The notes beneath the pieces were generated by a model, which did no database searches, was not told the DNA's origin, and saw only the letters and a list, made by a program, of their open reading frames with translations. From Yarrowia lipolytica (Eukaryota; Ascomycota; Dipodascomycetes; Dipodascales): a DNA stretch of 64,000 nucleotides. This document shows, piece by piece, positions 1 through 10,890 of this stretch; within the stretch, counting starts at the first letter, position 1; each line of letters begins with the position of its first letter. Position numbers and translations under genes: made by a program. The stretch spans positions 3,224,001-3,288,000 of the forward strand of contig NC_090774.1 in NCBI RefSeq assembly GCF_001761485.1, given 5' to 3'.

Positions 1-109
1 CGACATGGGGGAACTTCTCCTCCAGGGATGGCAGGTACTCGACGCTGGTTACGGCGTCATTGAGCTTCTCCACAGATTCAATGTGGGTGTTTGAGTCTTT
101 GGTCTCCAT
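1..109 (-). CDS. 5' end of an unidentified protein-coding gene (runs off the left edge)
   Basis: Reading the minus strand from the ATG at 109 gives an open frame of 36 codons with no stop before the window edge. It begins METKDSNTHIESVEKLND and continues with an acidic, helix-friendly stretch. No domain can be recognised from so short a piece. Charged hydrophilic N-termini like this are common in fungal MFS permeases and in soluble proteins alike, so I give no function. A TATA-like, nearly palindromic CCTATATAAGG lies about 55-65 bases upstream (around 163-173), at a suitable distance for a promoter of this gene. Confidence 0.6.
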   Translation of the reverse strand, partial: METKDSNTHIESVEKLNDAVTSVEYLPSLEEKFPHV

Positions 110-2888
110 AGATGATTGTTTAATGTGTTGGATGGTTTGATGATCAGGACAACGTCTCCTAAGGCCTATATAAGGGCAATGTGGGGTATCTTGCTGATTT
201 GTGGGGTGTCATACGTCGAGTCACTGTTGCTGATCATAGCTCATCGAGTTCGGTGTCTGAGCCGGCATCATATCGGTGGTTACTCGGCTCGACTTGCCAG
301 TATGCACACCGATAGGGCCTATCAAGGCGATTGCCAAGCTGCAGGAGGTCTTGTTTGATGCACGCCTCCTTTTTTAAGCCTCCGCAACTTTTCTTATATA
401 GGGCTTGTAGCCAATTTTTCGACACTAACGGGGGCTTGTGGTTTATTAACACTTGGGATGGGCAGATTGGACGCAGCGGCCGTGTGGGGAAGGGAAATCG
501 GTTGAGTGGATCTGCCAGCCCGAGTTGCAAGGCTCTGGAGCCCGTTTCACACCACCTTTCAACACCTCTGGCGATGACCCACGGCACCACATCAGATACG
601 GAACAACATCAACCAACAACTGATATTATGAAGAAATCCACGGGTGAATAGTGTCAAAAGTTTACCCGGATAGACAAGCTTAGGGCTCAAAGGCCGGCTT
701 TGCCACACAACATGCAGATCCCGAGACGCCGTACATTGCGACTTTCCCAGCAATGATTTTTCTTCCCCCTTGCACCATCGTCTTGGCAGAAATATTTTAT
801 GTTTCTATGTGGGCATCCAGTCCGACTCGCATATCTGTGGGGTAATTAGAGCTGACTGACAAATATATGCATATTGCTTCAGCCGCACGGGAAGCCAGCC
901 GTATCAACCCTAAGCAGCCGCCACGCAAAAAGACAGAGTGAGACAATTGTGGCTAAACATGTTGCGGGTGGCGCGTTTAGTGAGTCATTTTTTCACTTGT
1001 TGAAAGCACGTTGTACTAAGAGCACTTTTAGACCCGGGTCTGCGCTAGGTCAACGTGTTTGTCGCCATATTGGGACACTACAGCATTGTGTCTTTGATTG
1101 GGGGCAAAGAGAGTACATCCGATGTATTTTAGGTATCGTGGAGTATGACATATACATACGGGATGTCTACATAGGCCTGAAATAGCTGATTGGTATTCGG
1201 TGGGGTAACAATCAACCTACAAGTAGTATTGTACATACTGTAATTTTAGTTTGTAGCTTGAGACTGTTCGAGTTTTCGTCTGTCTTGTATTCACGAGTGG
1301 TCTCACGACCATATAATATTCCCGAGTATGGTCTAACCAGTTGCTTTGTCTACTACAGTAAATCACGTAATCTCAATGCATCACCATCTTGGCACTGCTC
1401 GCTTCGAATCGCCCTCTTTGTGCACAACTACAGTCGAATTTAACAGGGCGTGTTAAGATACCGTAACTGGAATGTTGTAGAAGTGATGGATGAGATGTCT
1501 CAAATCTCATACAGTAGATTATGTCGACGGTAACTGGAATTCTACTGATACAGTTAAAGTACAGTACAAACACCCTTTAAAGGGTGCCCGCTGGAGGACT
1601 ACAACTTTTCTGCGAAAAAAAGTCACACCCCTTTATTTTAACCATATCCCGATGCAACAAATATCCAATGAGTCAAGTCCCAAACCAGGAATATTATCCT
1701 TTCATATCGCATTCTCTGTATTTGTCCTTTTTGGGTCTGGTAGAATCAAGAGCAATCTGTAGCCTTCCGCCATGTCACATTTTGTTGTGTCGTTGGGTCC
1801 AAGTGCTTCAATACCTGACTCCCGCACAATACGATACAGTATTAGAATATGGCCACCTGCTCTTGGTGCTTTCGATCCCCTCTCCACGACTACTGCGATG
1901 TTTCCCATGGTTTTGATGCAAGTCTACCGTTGTTCAGTTATCAGAGAGAGCGTCATTGGTATCGTAGCATTGTGCGGAGTATATAGTAGTAGGTACGATA
2001 CAGCACTCGGGCAAGTGTTACAAGTACTGGTACGAGTACAAATATTGGCATCTTAAACCCGTATAGTCTCGTATCATCGTATGTAAGTGTACAGAATCTC
2101 CAGATTACCAATATACAGTAGCCAGTGTATGTACATACTGTACATACTGTAGCTATACTAGATCATCATTCTTCCCGTGAGGTTTTCTTTCCTATTTCAC
2201 GATACTTTCATATCCAGGATTGGCGCAGAGCGACCGTTACTTATTTTTCGCGTAATGGGGGCGGATACTGGATTTCCAAAGGGTAGATACTGATTTATCG
2301 TGAGGGATGCTCCGTTCCTTGCACCATTCATGTGTGGTGGAGGGAGGGTGGGGTTTTGCATGGACAGCAGTTAGAGATGGAGCTCAAAACTCCGCTACTT
2401 GTACGAAGATAGTTCTTCTGCAAAAATAGTGAGTGCACAAAAAAAAGCGTCTTATCAGATGCTTTGTCTACATTCATCAGTATATGCGTATTTTTGTCAT
2501 TATTTGTTCAACAATTTCTCAAGTACTATTGCGATATTAGTTGGTAAATTTTGTTTAGAAACAGAGACACAATCAGTATGCTTAAAAGACTACTTGTACT
2601 TGTACCCAGAAGACAAACTTGGTATTGCAGGTACGAACATTGATTCCCGACACAGGATCTGTTTCGCTTTCAGTACAGTAGCTACAGATAGATAATCGTT
2701 TGTGCTTACACGAACCCCCAATCCTGTGAGTTCGCCACTGACGCGCGTCGAGCCTAATTCACGTCATTAGATCTACAGTAGGTCGTGATCTAAACATTTC
2801 AGGAAGAATTTGAGGCAGACAACAGAGCGGAATTCGGCCAAATAACTACACAAAAAACCAGCATCATCACCGCTACACTACAAGGCAC
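110..2888. other. Long intergenic region between divergent genes
   Basis: About 2.8 kb without a supportable gene. Short frames occur on both strands, but none has a recognisable domain, favourable codon use or a good start context. The stretch must hold the promoters of the minus-strand gene at the left edge and of the SRS2-type helicase on the right. It carries several of the short motifs seen throughout this window, for example the TGTACATACTGTACATACTG run near 2131-2150 and CTACAGTAG-like words near 2772-2781. I see no tRNA, no transposon ends and no long direct repeat. Confidence 0.5.
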
Positions 2889-5360
2889 ATGTCAGATATG
2901 CTTAATCTGATTCGTGGAAACCTCAACGCGGCCCAATACCGAGCTGCGTCGTTTCGCAAGGATGCCGTGCTCCAGATCGTGGCGGGACCCGGTACCGGCA
3001 AAACCAAGACGCTGGTGAGCCGAGTAGCTCATCTACTAGAACAAGGTGTGCCCGCTCGAGGAATTGTGGTGACGACCTTCACAAACAAGGCCGCTGACGA
3101 GCTGAAAGAACGACTGGGGGCTCTGCTAGCAGACTCGAAGACAAACTTTTCGCTAGTCAAGGCAGGCACGTTTCATTCCATCTGTTATAAACTGTTACAG
3201 AAGCATGGGGATAAGGTAGGACTGCGGCCCAAGTTTGGAGTGGCTGACGACGCTCAGCAAGTGGCACATTTGAAGAGGGTCCAGAAGCAGCTGAAGACAA
3301 TGGAGAAACAAAAGAAGGGCAAGAAGACGGAGGCAGATGAGGAGGAACCAGACACGTTGTCAAAATCAGGATCAGGATCGGAGTCTGAATTCTCATCGCT
3401 GTACTCGCCGTTCAAGATGAAGAGTTACATTTCAGAGCTCAAGGTAAACATGACTTCGGATGACTCAGACGACGCTCTCCGACTTTATCAAAAACAACTG
3501 GAAATGTCTAACCACATTGATTTCGACGACATTCTCACCAAGACAGCCGAACTGATCAGGAAGCACCCAGAGGTGGTCTCAGAGGTTGAGACAGTCCTGG
3601 TAGACGAGTTCCAAGACACAAACAAGATCCAGATGGAACTAGTGGACCTGTTCTCTCGTCACACACCGCAAAGATCAATCACAGTCATTGGAGACCCCGA
3701 CCAAAGTATCTACAAATTCCGATTTGCTACAGAAAGGAACTTTCAGGAGATGAGAGACATGTACCCAGACACAGAGGTCGTGTTTCTGACAGAAAATTAC
3801 AGATCTACAGACCCAATCCTGGCTATAGCAGAAGAGGTTATTTCACAAGACGCATCGCGATACGGCGGGTGTGGACAATCACGCAAGCTGGTGGGTCATT
3901 CAGACTTTGCTGTCACTCCCGAGCTAACCAAGTACGCCAACAAGTATAAGGAAGCAGTTGGAGTAGCCGAGACAATTCGGGACTTGCGAAAGGTGACAAA
4001 GAATAGGCTGCCTCTCAGCTCTATTGCAATCCTATGTCGTACCAATAGACAGGCTTCCATGTTCGAGGAAGCTCTAGTGGCTGGTAACACGGCCTGTTAT
4101 CTTGCTGAAGGAGGAGCCAATTTTTGGGACAAATCGCATATTCGTATTGTGTTAAACTACCTACGATGTGCTTACTCAGATGAGGATCGATCGGCTTTTA
4201 TGGAAGCTATGAACAACCCTCGTCGAAGGCTCTCAGGTAAGACTGCCATGTTGATCTCACAGTATTTAGATGACAACTACGGAGGTCCAAACTCAGTGTA
4301 TGATCTTTTACACGATGCTGCCCATCGAAAGGGTCTGCTAAATATCACCCAGCCTTCTTTCGAGGGTCTTCGACAGTTTATGGACCATATTGATCATCTC
4401 AGGGACCTTATCAACAGCAAGGAGTATTACATGGATGAGGTTATTGAGTATCTTCTGGACAAAGTGGGACTGGATGAATACATTACTACAATGGGAGTTC
4501 GTGAAAAGGCATACGAGCGTCTTTCTGAAGTTGGTCAGATCTCTGATCGGTTTTCTGTCATCACTGAGGCTGCAGACAATAATCTGTGGGACAATGAGGT
4601 ATCTGGAGATATCAGTGAGCAGTTATCACCCCTAGGACAGTTTCTCAACGCACAGGCTCTCCGGGCTGATAACTCTGGTAACGCAGAGAATGGTGTTATC
4701 ATTTCCACCATCCATAGGGCCAAGGGTCTCGAATGGCCAGTTGTGTTCGTCCCTAATCTTCTCGACGGCGATCTTCCCATGCGGATGCCCGACACTGATA
4801 TCGACGAGGAGAGACGACTTTTCTTCGTTGCACTGACACGTGCCAAGCGTCTGTTGTACATGTCGTACTCGCGTGAAGGTGAGCCCAGTACTTTCATTAC
4901 CGAAAATGTGTCTGCTCTCACATCTACTCCGACTTGGACCACTGAGTCTGTCAACATGCTTCTCGGTTCGCTGGGTCTGGAAGAAATTGATGAGATGGGT
5001 AGCAAGTCCAAGACTAATGCCACCCCACCTGGGGGCTTCTCTGGGTTCACCACGGCCTCTCAGTTGCTGAAGGATAAGGCCAAGCAGTCCATCACTCGAT
5101 CTGCAGGCTTCAAGCGCACTTCTGAGTTGGATTCTGAGCTACCTGCAACCAAAAAGATGTCTCCGGTTGCAGCCGCTTCGATAAAATCCACGACTAAACG
5201 CAAATCGAATGCCAAAGGCAAGGCCCAAAGCAGCATTTTCAGCTTCACAAAGAATTCTACTGTCCCTCCAGCTCCTGAAGATCGTAAGGGTCACAGTGAG
5301 CTGTTGAAGACGCTACCCAAAGGGACAGAAATCAAATACAGAGAGAAAGTGGAGAAATAA
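2889..5360 (+). CDS. SRS2: UvrD/Srs2-type superfamily 1 DNA helicase
   Basis: An 823-residue 3'-5' DNA helicase. All SF1A motifs are visible in order: Q motif (LNAAQ, about residue 12), Walker A GPGTGKT (about 33-39), TFTNKAADE (Ia), TFHSICYKLL (Ib), VLVDEFQDTN (II), GDPDQSIYKF (III), LTENYRST (IV), STIHRAKGLEWPVVF (V) and FFVALTRAKR (VI). The pattern follows yeast Srs2, including TFTNKAA and GLEWPVVF, better than Hmi1. Srs2 dismantles Rad51 filaments and limits recombination at forks. The protein is shorter than S. cerevisiae Srs2 (1174 residues) and close to the fission-yeast size. A lysine/acid/serine-rich insert lies at about 135-180. The basic tail contains QSSIFSFTK at 780-788, which resembles a PCNA-binding box with one aromatic missing. 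The start ATG is the first in frame and no intron is visible. Family is certain; orthology to Srs2 is likely. Confidence 0.88.
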   Translation: MSDMLNLIRGNLNAAQYRAASFRKDAVLQIVAGPGTGKTKTLVSRVAHLLEQGVPARGIVVTTFTNKAADELKERLGALLADSKTNFSLVKAGTFHSICYKLLQKHGDKVGLRPKFGVADDAQQVAHLKRVQKQLKTMEKQKKGKKTEADEEEPDTLSKSGSGSESEFSSLYSPFKMKSYISELKVNMTSDDSDDALRLYQKQLEMSNHIDFDDILTKTAELIRKHPEVVSEVETVLVDEFQDTNKIQMELVDLFSRHTPQRSITVIGDPDQSIYKFRFATERNFQEMRDMYPDTEVVFLTENYRSTDPILAIAEEVISQDASRYGGCGQSRKLVGHSDFAVTPELTKYANKYKEAVGVAETIRDLRKVTKNRLPLSSIAILCRTNRQASMFEEALVAGNTACYLAEGGANFWDKSHIRIVLNYLRCAYSDEDRSAFMEAMNNPRRRLSGKTAMLISQYLDDNYGGPNSVYDLLHDAAHRKGLLNITQPSFEGLRQFMDHIDHLRDLINSKEYYMDEVIEYLLDKVGLDEYITTMGVREKAYERLSEVGQISDRFSVITEAADNNLWDNEVSGDISEQLSPLGQFLNAQALRADNSGNAENGVIISTIHRAKGLEWPVVFVPNLLDGDLPMRMPDTDIDEERRLFFVALTRAKRLLYMSYSREGEPSTFITENVSALTSTPTWTTESVNMLLGSLGLEEIDEMGSKSKTNATPPGGFSGFTTASQLLKDKAKQSITRSAGFKRTSELDSELPATKKMSPVAAASIKSTTKRKSNAKGKAQSSIFSFTKNSTVPPAPEDRKGHSELLKTLPKGTEIKYREKVEK

Positions 5361-5380
5361 GAGCGACACCCGTTCCACTC

Positions 5381-5404
5381 ACATGGTCACATGGTCACAT
5401 GGTT
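5381..5404. repeat. Three tandem copies of an 8-bp unit just after SRS2
   Basis: The unit ACATGGTC is present twice exactly and once as ACATGGTT, about 20 bases after the SRS2 stop codon. It lies in the expected 3' UTR. It is probably a small slippage repeat; no function is evident. Confidence 0.7.
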
Positions 5405-7382
5405 AGCAACTATAGAAAATTCCCGCAACGGGGCATAGCATATTCCTCAAGGGGTTGCCTCCAATTTTGGCCACTCAACAAAACAGAGATTGTGGCAGTG
5501 GAGAGGGGCAACCAGTACGAATCCGTCATTAATTTGTAAATAGCATGTATACGAATACAAGTACCACGTTTTATGACATGTTTTGTTTCCCCTCTTAACT
5601 TATTCAAGCTGTTCCGTGCTTTTACCGAGGCAGGAGGTACACTTTATCGTAGCCACAAAATTGTCAGTACTTGTACTTGTAGTAATCTTGCAATGTTAAG
5701 AGAAACAATCTTCTGGTGTAAATAGCTTGCAATTATCCAGTAGAAATGGCACCGTTCGAAGAGTACATCCAGATAACACTCGTAAACACGGGCAGACAGT
5801 ACATCTAACGCCTTCTGATGAGGTTAGACCCCCCTTGTTAGTCTTATCATCGACCCCCACGCTAACTATTTGCTTGTTTGTCACATTCTGTGACGGGATA
5901 ATCTTTTTTCGGAAGGTATGAGGAGGACGGAACTAAAGTCGATAAAACAGGTTCCGATCCACCTTCCACACAAAGACAAGAGACAAGAGGCACAAGCAAT
6001 GGATTCAATGCAAGTCCCTGCCAAGCATCAGACGCGATGACACTCGTTGCTTAGCAAAGGTATGTCATGAATAAATACAGCACTCCTTTAGATAGCTACA
6101 AGTAGTGCGAGTTTGCCAAGTAATAGACCTATGCTAGCTATACATAAGCGTAGTTGATCGAGCTAGAGACCATTGTCGTGCACCATCACCCCACATATCT
6201 TTGGGTGGTTAATAACTGCTCAGTGGGGTGAGTTCTGGTCCTCTATTCATTCCTCAAACTCGGCTGTTATGTGCCTGTCATAAATATCTATTTGCCCGGT
6301 AATACACCGAAGAGTCGCATTTGAGTTGCCGCTTAGTATTTTGACGTGCGTTTTTCCCCACAACATAAAGGACCAACTGTGCATGTGGTATGTAAGAAAA
6401 GAGCTAGAGACAAAGAGAAAAGAATAGCCTCGCCGCGATGTTACCGAACGCCCTACTCCAATACCTGTAACATGTCCTACCATAGTCGTAACTTGACCTC
6501 GAAAGTACATGTAGCAACTATAGTGTAAGAGGAAATAGAGGACACGCCACAGGCAAGATTAGAGTAAAATACCACAAATAAGCAGGTCTCAACCACAGCC
6601 GCAGTATCTCGCCATTAGTCTGAGTTAAGATGATACTACGGTTCACAGAAGCGATCAGCCTCGCTGTCCTAGTGGCCGCTATTTCAGCAGATACCACGTC
6701 AGCCTTACACGACGTTCTTAGTTTTTTTCCACCAAACTCAGCCCTGTCTCAGTGCAACAAGGGGAGCGTCGAGACCCGCGCTACCCCAGCTTTTTTTGAA
6801 AACCCTACTCTGGCTTTTCACACTTGAGGCCGGACGGGTGGAAAGACGATTTATGCAAGTGGGTGCGGCTCGCCAAGATTGCCAAGCACCCGAAACAACT
6901 TGGCAGTCGGAAAGTCGACTTTGCCAAAGAGCTGGAAGATCCACTTTAACATACACGACGGCGTGTGGTTACGAATTGGGTATAAACCGAGTAACCTCTC
7001 TGTCACTCAACCAGTCGCCACGCCTTCTTTTAGTTCCGTTAAGAGTATAAATTCTTAACTCTGCTTAAAAAACTCAGAGTGGGCTTCCTCCACTCGTTCG
7101 CCTATAGTCAGAGTTTTATATGCACGACAACATGACGCATTCCGCTCCTCCGTGGCAATAGGCGAGTCCACAGAGCTGTGCCTAGAAGGACGAATGGTAT
7201 TGGTGTATGGTACCACTGATCACCCTGATTATGCGGGCATCACAAACTGTTCCAACATCCTCAGATCCACGATCCTCAACAGAAAAAATGCTCGCGCTAG
7301 GCCAAACAAGGAAGACAAACGCATCTCCATCGAAGTTCATGCACTTACCCCACATCTCCACCACTACCCTCGGCCAGATTAA

Positions 7383-7390
7383 TATATAAA
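7383..7390 (+). promoter_or_regulatory. TATA box of the GPR1-like gene
   Basis: TATATAAA sits 124-131 bases upstream of the ATG at 7514, a normal distance for a yeast TATA promoter, and is followed by a pyrimidine-rich C/A-rich leader. Confidence 0.6.
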
Positions 7391-7513
7391 GGGCTGAAGT
7401 GATGTCCATAACTTATATCTCCCAGTCTACTATCCTGTCAGACAATCACTTCTGTCAGCCAACTAACAACACCACCCGCCCACAAGTTCCCCCCTCAGAT
7501 CAGTCCCTACGCA

Positions 7514-8296
7514 ATGTCCCAGCCAATCGATCTGGAACGAGGAGAGTCCCACTCGTCTCTAAACGACATGGAGAAGGTCGCCCAGGTTCACACCTCGGGA
7601 GATAACAACGAATACATTCATATTGCTGGTAACCGTTACCACAAGGAGGACTTCATGCGAGCCTTCGGTGGTACTCTTAATCCCGGTTCCGCTCCCATGC
7701 CCTCTCGAAAGTTTGGTAATGCTGCCCCCATTGGTCTTTTTTCCTTCTCCATTACCATTTTCATTCTTGGCATGTGTCTTGTCAACGCTCGAGGAGTTCA
7801 TGCTCCTAACGTCATGGTTGGATGTGCCATCTTTGGTGGAGGTCTCGTTGAGTTCACTGCTGGAATCTGGGAAATTGTCGCAGAGAACACCTTTGCTGCT
7901 ACCGTCTTCATGTGTTTTGCCTGCTTTTGGTGGTCCTGGGCCGTTCTTAACCTGCCCATTGGAATCGAGAAATACTACGCTACCGAAGAAGAGTTCATGC
8001 AGGCTGTGGGAATCTTCCTCATGGGCTGGTTCATCTTTGCTATTCTCATGACTCTGTGCACATTAAAATCAACGGTGGCTTTCTTCATTCTCTTTGTGTC
8101 TCTTGATCTGGCTGTCATCTTCCTCGCTGCCGGCTACTTCAACAACAACCCCAAGCTCCTCCAAGCCGGGGGTGGATTCTGTATCTCCACTGGTCTTCTT
8201 GGTTGCTGGAACGGTTTCTCAGGTGTTGCTACTCCTCAGTCCACTTACAAGTGGCTTATCCCCAAGGCTATTATGATGCCCGGTGCCCATGCCTAA
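7514..8296 (+). CDS. GPR1/FUN34/YaaH (SatP)-family acetate transporter-like membrane protein
   Basis: A 260-residue protein with a hydrophilic N-terminus of about 70 residues followed by six hydrophobic segments. This is the layout of the acetate uptake porter family (Y. lipolytica Gpr1, S. cerevisiae Ady2, E. coli SatP). The signature just before the first membrane segment, normally N-P-A-P-L-G, reads NAAPIGLFSF at about residues 74-83, so the first proline is replaced by alanine. Y. lipolytica carries several GPR1 paralogs and this looks like one of them rather than GPR1 itself, whose N-terminus differs as I recall it. Family members move acetate/succinate-type acids or adjust sensitivity to acetic acid at the plasma membrane. 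Strong preferred-codon use suggests good expression. Substrate is unknown. Confidence 0.85.
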   Translation: MSQPIDLERGESHSSLNDMEKVAQVHTSGDNNEYIHIAGNRYHKEDFMRAFGGTLNPGSAPMPSRKFGNAAPIGLFSFSITIFILGMCLVNARGVHAPNVMVGCAIFGGGLVEFTAGIWEIVAENTFAATVFMCFACFWWSWAVLNLPIGIEKYYATEEEFMQAVGIFLMGWFIFAILMTLCTLKSTVAFFILFVSLDLAVIFLAAGYFNNNPKLLQAGGGFCISTGLLGCWNGFSGVATPQSTYKWLIPKAIMMPGAHA

Positions 8297-8466
8297 GTCT
8301 TCCCTTATTTATATTCTCAATAAACTGATGTGTAAAACATTGTGAACCCTCAGAGTTTGTAGCCGAATGATTTGGACACCATACTCCACCACCATAATTT
8401 CTTGGAAAGTGGCGTATGCTGGAGCAATGCCTCCACACCAAAAATACACTGCCATGAGGCGACTAT

Positions 8467-8472
8467 AAAAAA
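8467..8472 (-). terminator. RNA polymerase III terminator of the tRNA-5S unit
   Basis: Six A on the plus strand give a T6 run on the minus strand directly after the 5S 3' end. This is the usual pol III stop. No comparable T-run separates the tRNA from the 5S part, so one terminator probably serves both. Confidence 0.7.
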
Positions 8473-8473
8473 T

Positions 8474-8600
8474 GATTACAGCACCCAGGATTCTCGTATG
8501 GTCTCCCACTACAATACTAACTAGGCTCTCCTGGTGCTTTGAACTATGGCCTGATCGGACGGGAAGCCCGTATTTTCACCAGGAAATATGGCCGATAACC
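8474..8600 (-). rRNA. 5S ribosomal RNA, fused behind tRNA-Gly
   Basis: The minus strand from 8600 begins GGTTATCGGCCATAT, contains TTCCCGTCCGATCA and AGTGGGAGACCATACGAGAA, and ends GGTGCTGTAATC. These are the conserved 5' end, loop A region, C-box internal promoter and 3' end of eukaryotic 5S rRNA. The two ends pair (GGTTAT with GTAATC), and TCCTGGTG pairs with CACCAGGA as helix II. The length by these ends is about 127 nt, slightly longer than the usual 119-121, so an end may be off by a few bases. It starts 4 nt after the tRNA discriminator base. Y. lipolytica has dispersed 5S genes, many fused to a tRNA and transcribed from the tRNA promoter; this is one of that class. Confidence 0.9.
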
Positions 8601-8604
8601 GAAA

Positions 8605-8675
8605 TGCGCCGACCCGGAATCGAACCGGGGGCCCATCGATGGCAACGATGGATTTTACCACTAAACCATCGGCGC
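8605..8675 (-). tRNA. tRNA-Gly (anticodon GCC)
   Basis: A 71-nt cloverleaf on the minus strand. Acceptor GCGCCGA pairs with TCGGCGC, with discriminator A. The D arm has GGTTTAGTGGT (A box). The anticodon stem CATCG/CGATG encloses loop TTGCCAT with anticodon GCC. The T arm is CCCGGTTCGATTCCGGG (B box). There is no intron and no T-run before the following 5S rRNA, so both are probably one pol III transcript processed by RNase Z. Confidence 0.96.
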
Positions 8676-9266
8676 AGTTTTTCTGACTTTTTTTAAAGAT
8701 TGAGTCTGCTCTGTGACAGCATACTCACGTGACCGGCCTCTGTAGCTGAAATGTAGTAGTAGAATACAAAAAACCATGCAATGTTTGAAGATTTTGTGTA
8801 CCTGTGGGATATTGTGGACAAACCTATTTCAGAGGGATAAAACAGCTGTGAGACGTCTCTAATATTATAATTCATTCACCCAGAATCCGTTATCGTGTGA
8901 CTTGGTTTCATGTTTGGTTTCGCACCAATCAAGGTTGATGACAGTATAGAGGGAGGTTGGGAGGAATCCGAACTGTGTAGATAGCGAAAAGGGACGACTA
9001 ACTAAGGAGAGAAGAAATAGACACCAGCAAATGACTGCCAGATTTGTAATTTTTTTGCTCGATAATCCATTTAGCTTGAGGCTTCATATTACTCTTAATC
9101 CACCACGTTTCCCATCTTCTCCCGTCCTCTCCATCGCCCCACAGCCCATCTCGCTAAATAAGTCACATGACTTTAACTTCCCAGGGTAACGTCTACCGTC
9201 CACGTTGCTGCATGTCGACGACAACCACCCATCTCATCCATCAACAGAACGGGCCAATTGCACACA
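8676..9266. other. Intergenic region with the VMA2 promoter
   Basis: About 590 bases between the tRNA-5S unit and VMA2. A T-rich run (8678-8695) immediately precedes the tRNA 5' end. The right half is pyrimidine-rich (TCCACC, TCTCCCGTCC near 9100-9140), as is common upstream of highly expressed Yarrowia genes. No gene is seen. Confidence 0.5.
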
Positions 9267-10805
9267 ATGACTTCTGCACGAATGACGGACAAGGAGCTCT
9301 TTGAGCTCAACAAGTCTGCTGTGACTCAGGACTTCCGAATCACCCCCCGACTCTCTTACAACACCGTTGGCGGTGTTAACGGTCCCCTTGTCATTCTTGA
9401 CAACGTCAAGTTCCCCCGTTACAACGAAATTGTCAACCTGACTCTTCCTGACGGTTCCGAGCGAGCCGGTCAGGTACTGGAAGTCCGAGGCTCCCGAGCC
9501 ATTGTCCAGGTCTTTGAGGGTACCTCTGGTATTGATGTCAAGAAGACGAAGGTCGAGTTTACCGGAGAGAACCTGAAAATTGCCGTGTCCGAGGATGTGC
9601 TGGGACGAGTCTTTGACGGTTCCGCCCGACCTATCGACAACGGCCCCAAGGTATTTGCCGAAGACTACCTCGATATTAACGGCTCCCCCATCAACCCCTA
9701 CTCTCGAATCTACCCCGAGGAAATGATTTCCACTGGTATCTCCACCATCGACACCATGAACTCCATTGCCCGTGGCCAGAAGATTCCCATTTTCTCCGCC
9801 TCTGGTCTGCCACACAACGAAATCGCCGCCCAGATTTGTCGACAGGCCGGTCTGGTCCGACCCACCAAGGATGTCCATGACGGACACGAGGAGAACTTCT
9901 CTATCGTCTTCGCCGCCATGGGTGTCAACCTGGAAACCTCACGATTCTTCAAGCAGGATTTCGAGGCCTCCGGTGCCCTGGAGCGAACCTCCCTGTTCCT
10001 CAACTTGGCCAATGACCCCACCATTGAGCGAATCATTACTCCCCGACTGGCCCTCACCACCGCCGAGTACCTGGCCTACCAGACCGAGCGACACGTTCTC
10101 ACCATTCTTACCGATATGTCTTCGTACGCCGACGCCCTGCGAGAGGTTTCTGCCGCCCGGGAAGAGGTGCCCGGTCGACGAGGTTACCCCGGTTACATGT
10201 ACACTGATTTGTCCACTATCTACGAGCGAGCTGGCCGAGTCGAGGGCCGAAACGGTTCCATCACCCAGGTGCCCATTCTCACCATGCCTAACGATGATAT
10301 CACTCATCCTATTCCCGATCTTACCGGTTACATCACTGAGGGCCAGATCTCTGTCGACCGACAGCTCTACAACCGAGGTATCTACCCTCCCATCAACGTT
10401 CTTCCCTCTCTGTCTCGTCTCATGAAGTCGGCCATTGGTGAGGGCCGAACCAGAAAGGACCACGGTGATGTGTCTAACCAGCTGTACGCCAAGTACGCCA
10501 TTGGTAAGGATGCCGCTGCCATGAAGGCCGTTGTCGGTGAGGAGGCTCTGTCTACCGAAGACAAACTGTCTCTGGAGTTCCTGGACAAGTTTGAGAAGCA
10601 GTTTGTGTCCCAGGGCCCCTACGAGGACCGATCCATCTTCGAGTCCCTTGACCTTGCATGGGAGCTTCTGCGAATCTACCCCAAGGAGATGCTCAACCGA
10701 ATCTCTCCTAAGATCATCGATGAGTTCTACGACCGAGAGTCCGACGAGTTTGCCGGCAAGGATACCGAGGAGATTATTGAAACCGAGAATCTCATTGATG
10801 CCTAA
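9267..10805 (+). CDS. VMA2: V-type H+-ATPase subunit B (V1 sector)
   Basis: A 512-residue protein with the full B-subunit pattern: N-terminal beta-barrel ([20 protein letters not shown]), the [12 protein letters not shown] region, the degenerate nucleotide-binding segment [84 protein letters not shown] and [12 protein letters not shown]. Three B and three A subunits make the catalytic ring that pumps protons into the vacuole. The length fits yeast Vma2 (517). The ATG at 9267 is chosen; a frame-open TTG nine bases earlier is not a plausible start. Codon use is strongly biased, as expected for an abundant protein. It converges on the pseudophosphatase gene. Confidence 0.97.
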   Translation: MTSARMTDKELFELNKSAVTQDFRITPRLSYNTVGGVNGPLVILDNVKFPRYNEIVNLTLPDGSERAGQVLEVRGSRAIVQVFEGTSGIDVKKTKVEFTGENLKIAVSEDVLGRVFDGSARPIDNGPKVFAEDYLDINGSPINPYSRIYPEEMISTGISTIDTMNSIARGQKIPIFSASGLPHNEIAAQICRQAGLVRPTKDVHDGHEENFSIVFAAMGVNLETSRFFKQDFEASGALERTSLFLNLANDPTIERIITPRLALTTAEYLAYQTERHVLTILTDMSSYADALREVSAAREEVPGRRGYPGYMYTDLSTIYERAGRVEGRNGSITQVPILTMPNDDITHPIPDLTGYITEGQISVDRQLYNRGIYPPINVLPSLSRLMKSAIGEGRTRKDHGDVSNQLYAKYAIGKDAAAMKAVVGEEALSTEDKLSLEFLDKFEKQFVSQGPYEDRSIFESLDLAWELLRIYPKEMLNRISPKIIDEFYDRESDEFAGKDTEEIIETENLIDA

Positions 10806-10890
10806 GTACTAATAAATCATGTTGAATTAAGCAGCTTATATTTGGTGTAGTAGTGTCAGGATGTAAGACATCATGCGTTATTAATGTGTT

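Larger units (their letters stand above)
5361..7513. other. Intergenic region, SRS2 to the GPR1-like gene
   Basis: About 2.15 kb without a convincing gene. It starts with a small tandem repeat (5381-5404) and ends with the promoter of the GPR1-like gene (TATA at 7383). A GTAC-type motif run (ACTTGTACTTGTAG) lies near 5669-5682. A short inverted repeat GTTAAG...CTTAAC flanks an AT-rich loop near 7037-7058. A 65-codon frame at 6630 has a hydrophobic start but no other support. I see no RNA gene here. Confidence 0.5.

Noticed and set aside
6630-6827. A 65-codon frame with a signal-peptide-like start
   Set aside because: It has no conserved motif, a poor context, and T-run composition; frames of this size are expected by chance in 2 kb.
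9234-10463. Frames of over 170 codons antisense to VMA2
   Set aside because: They are shadow frames of a highly codon-biased gene.
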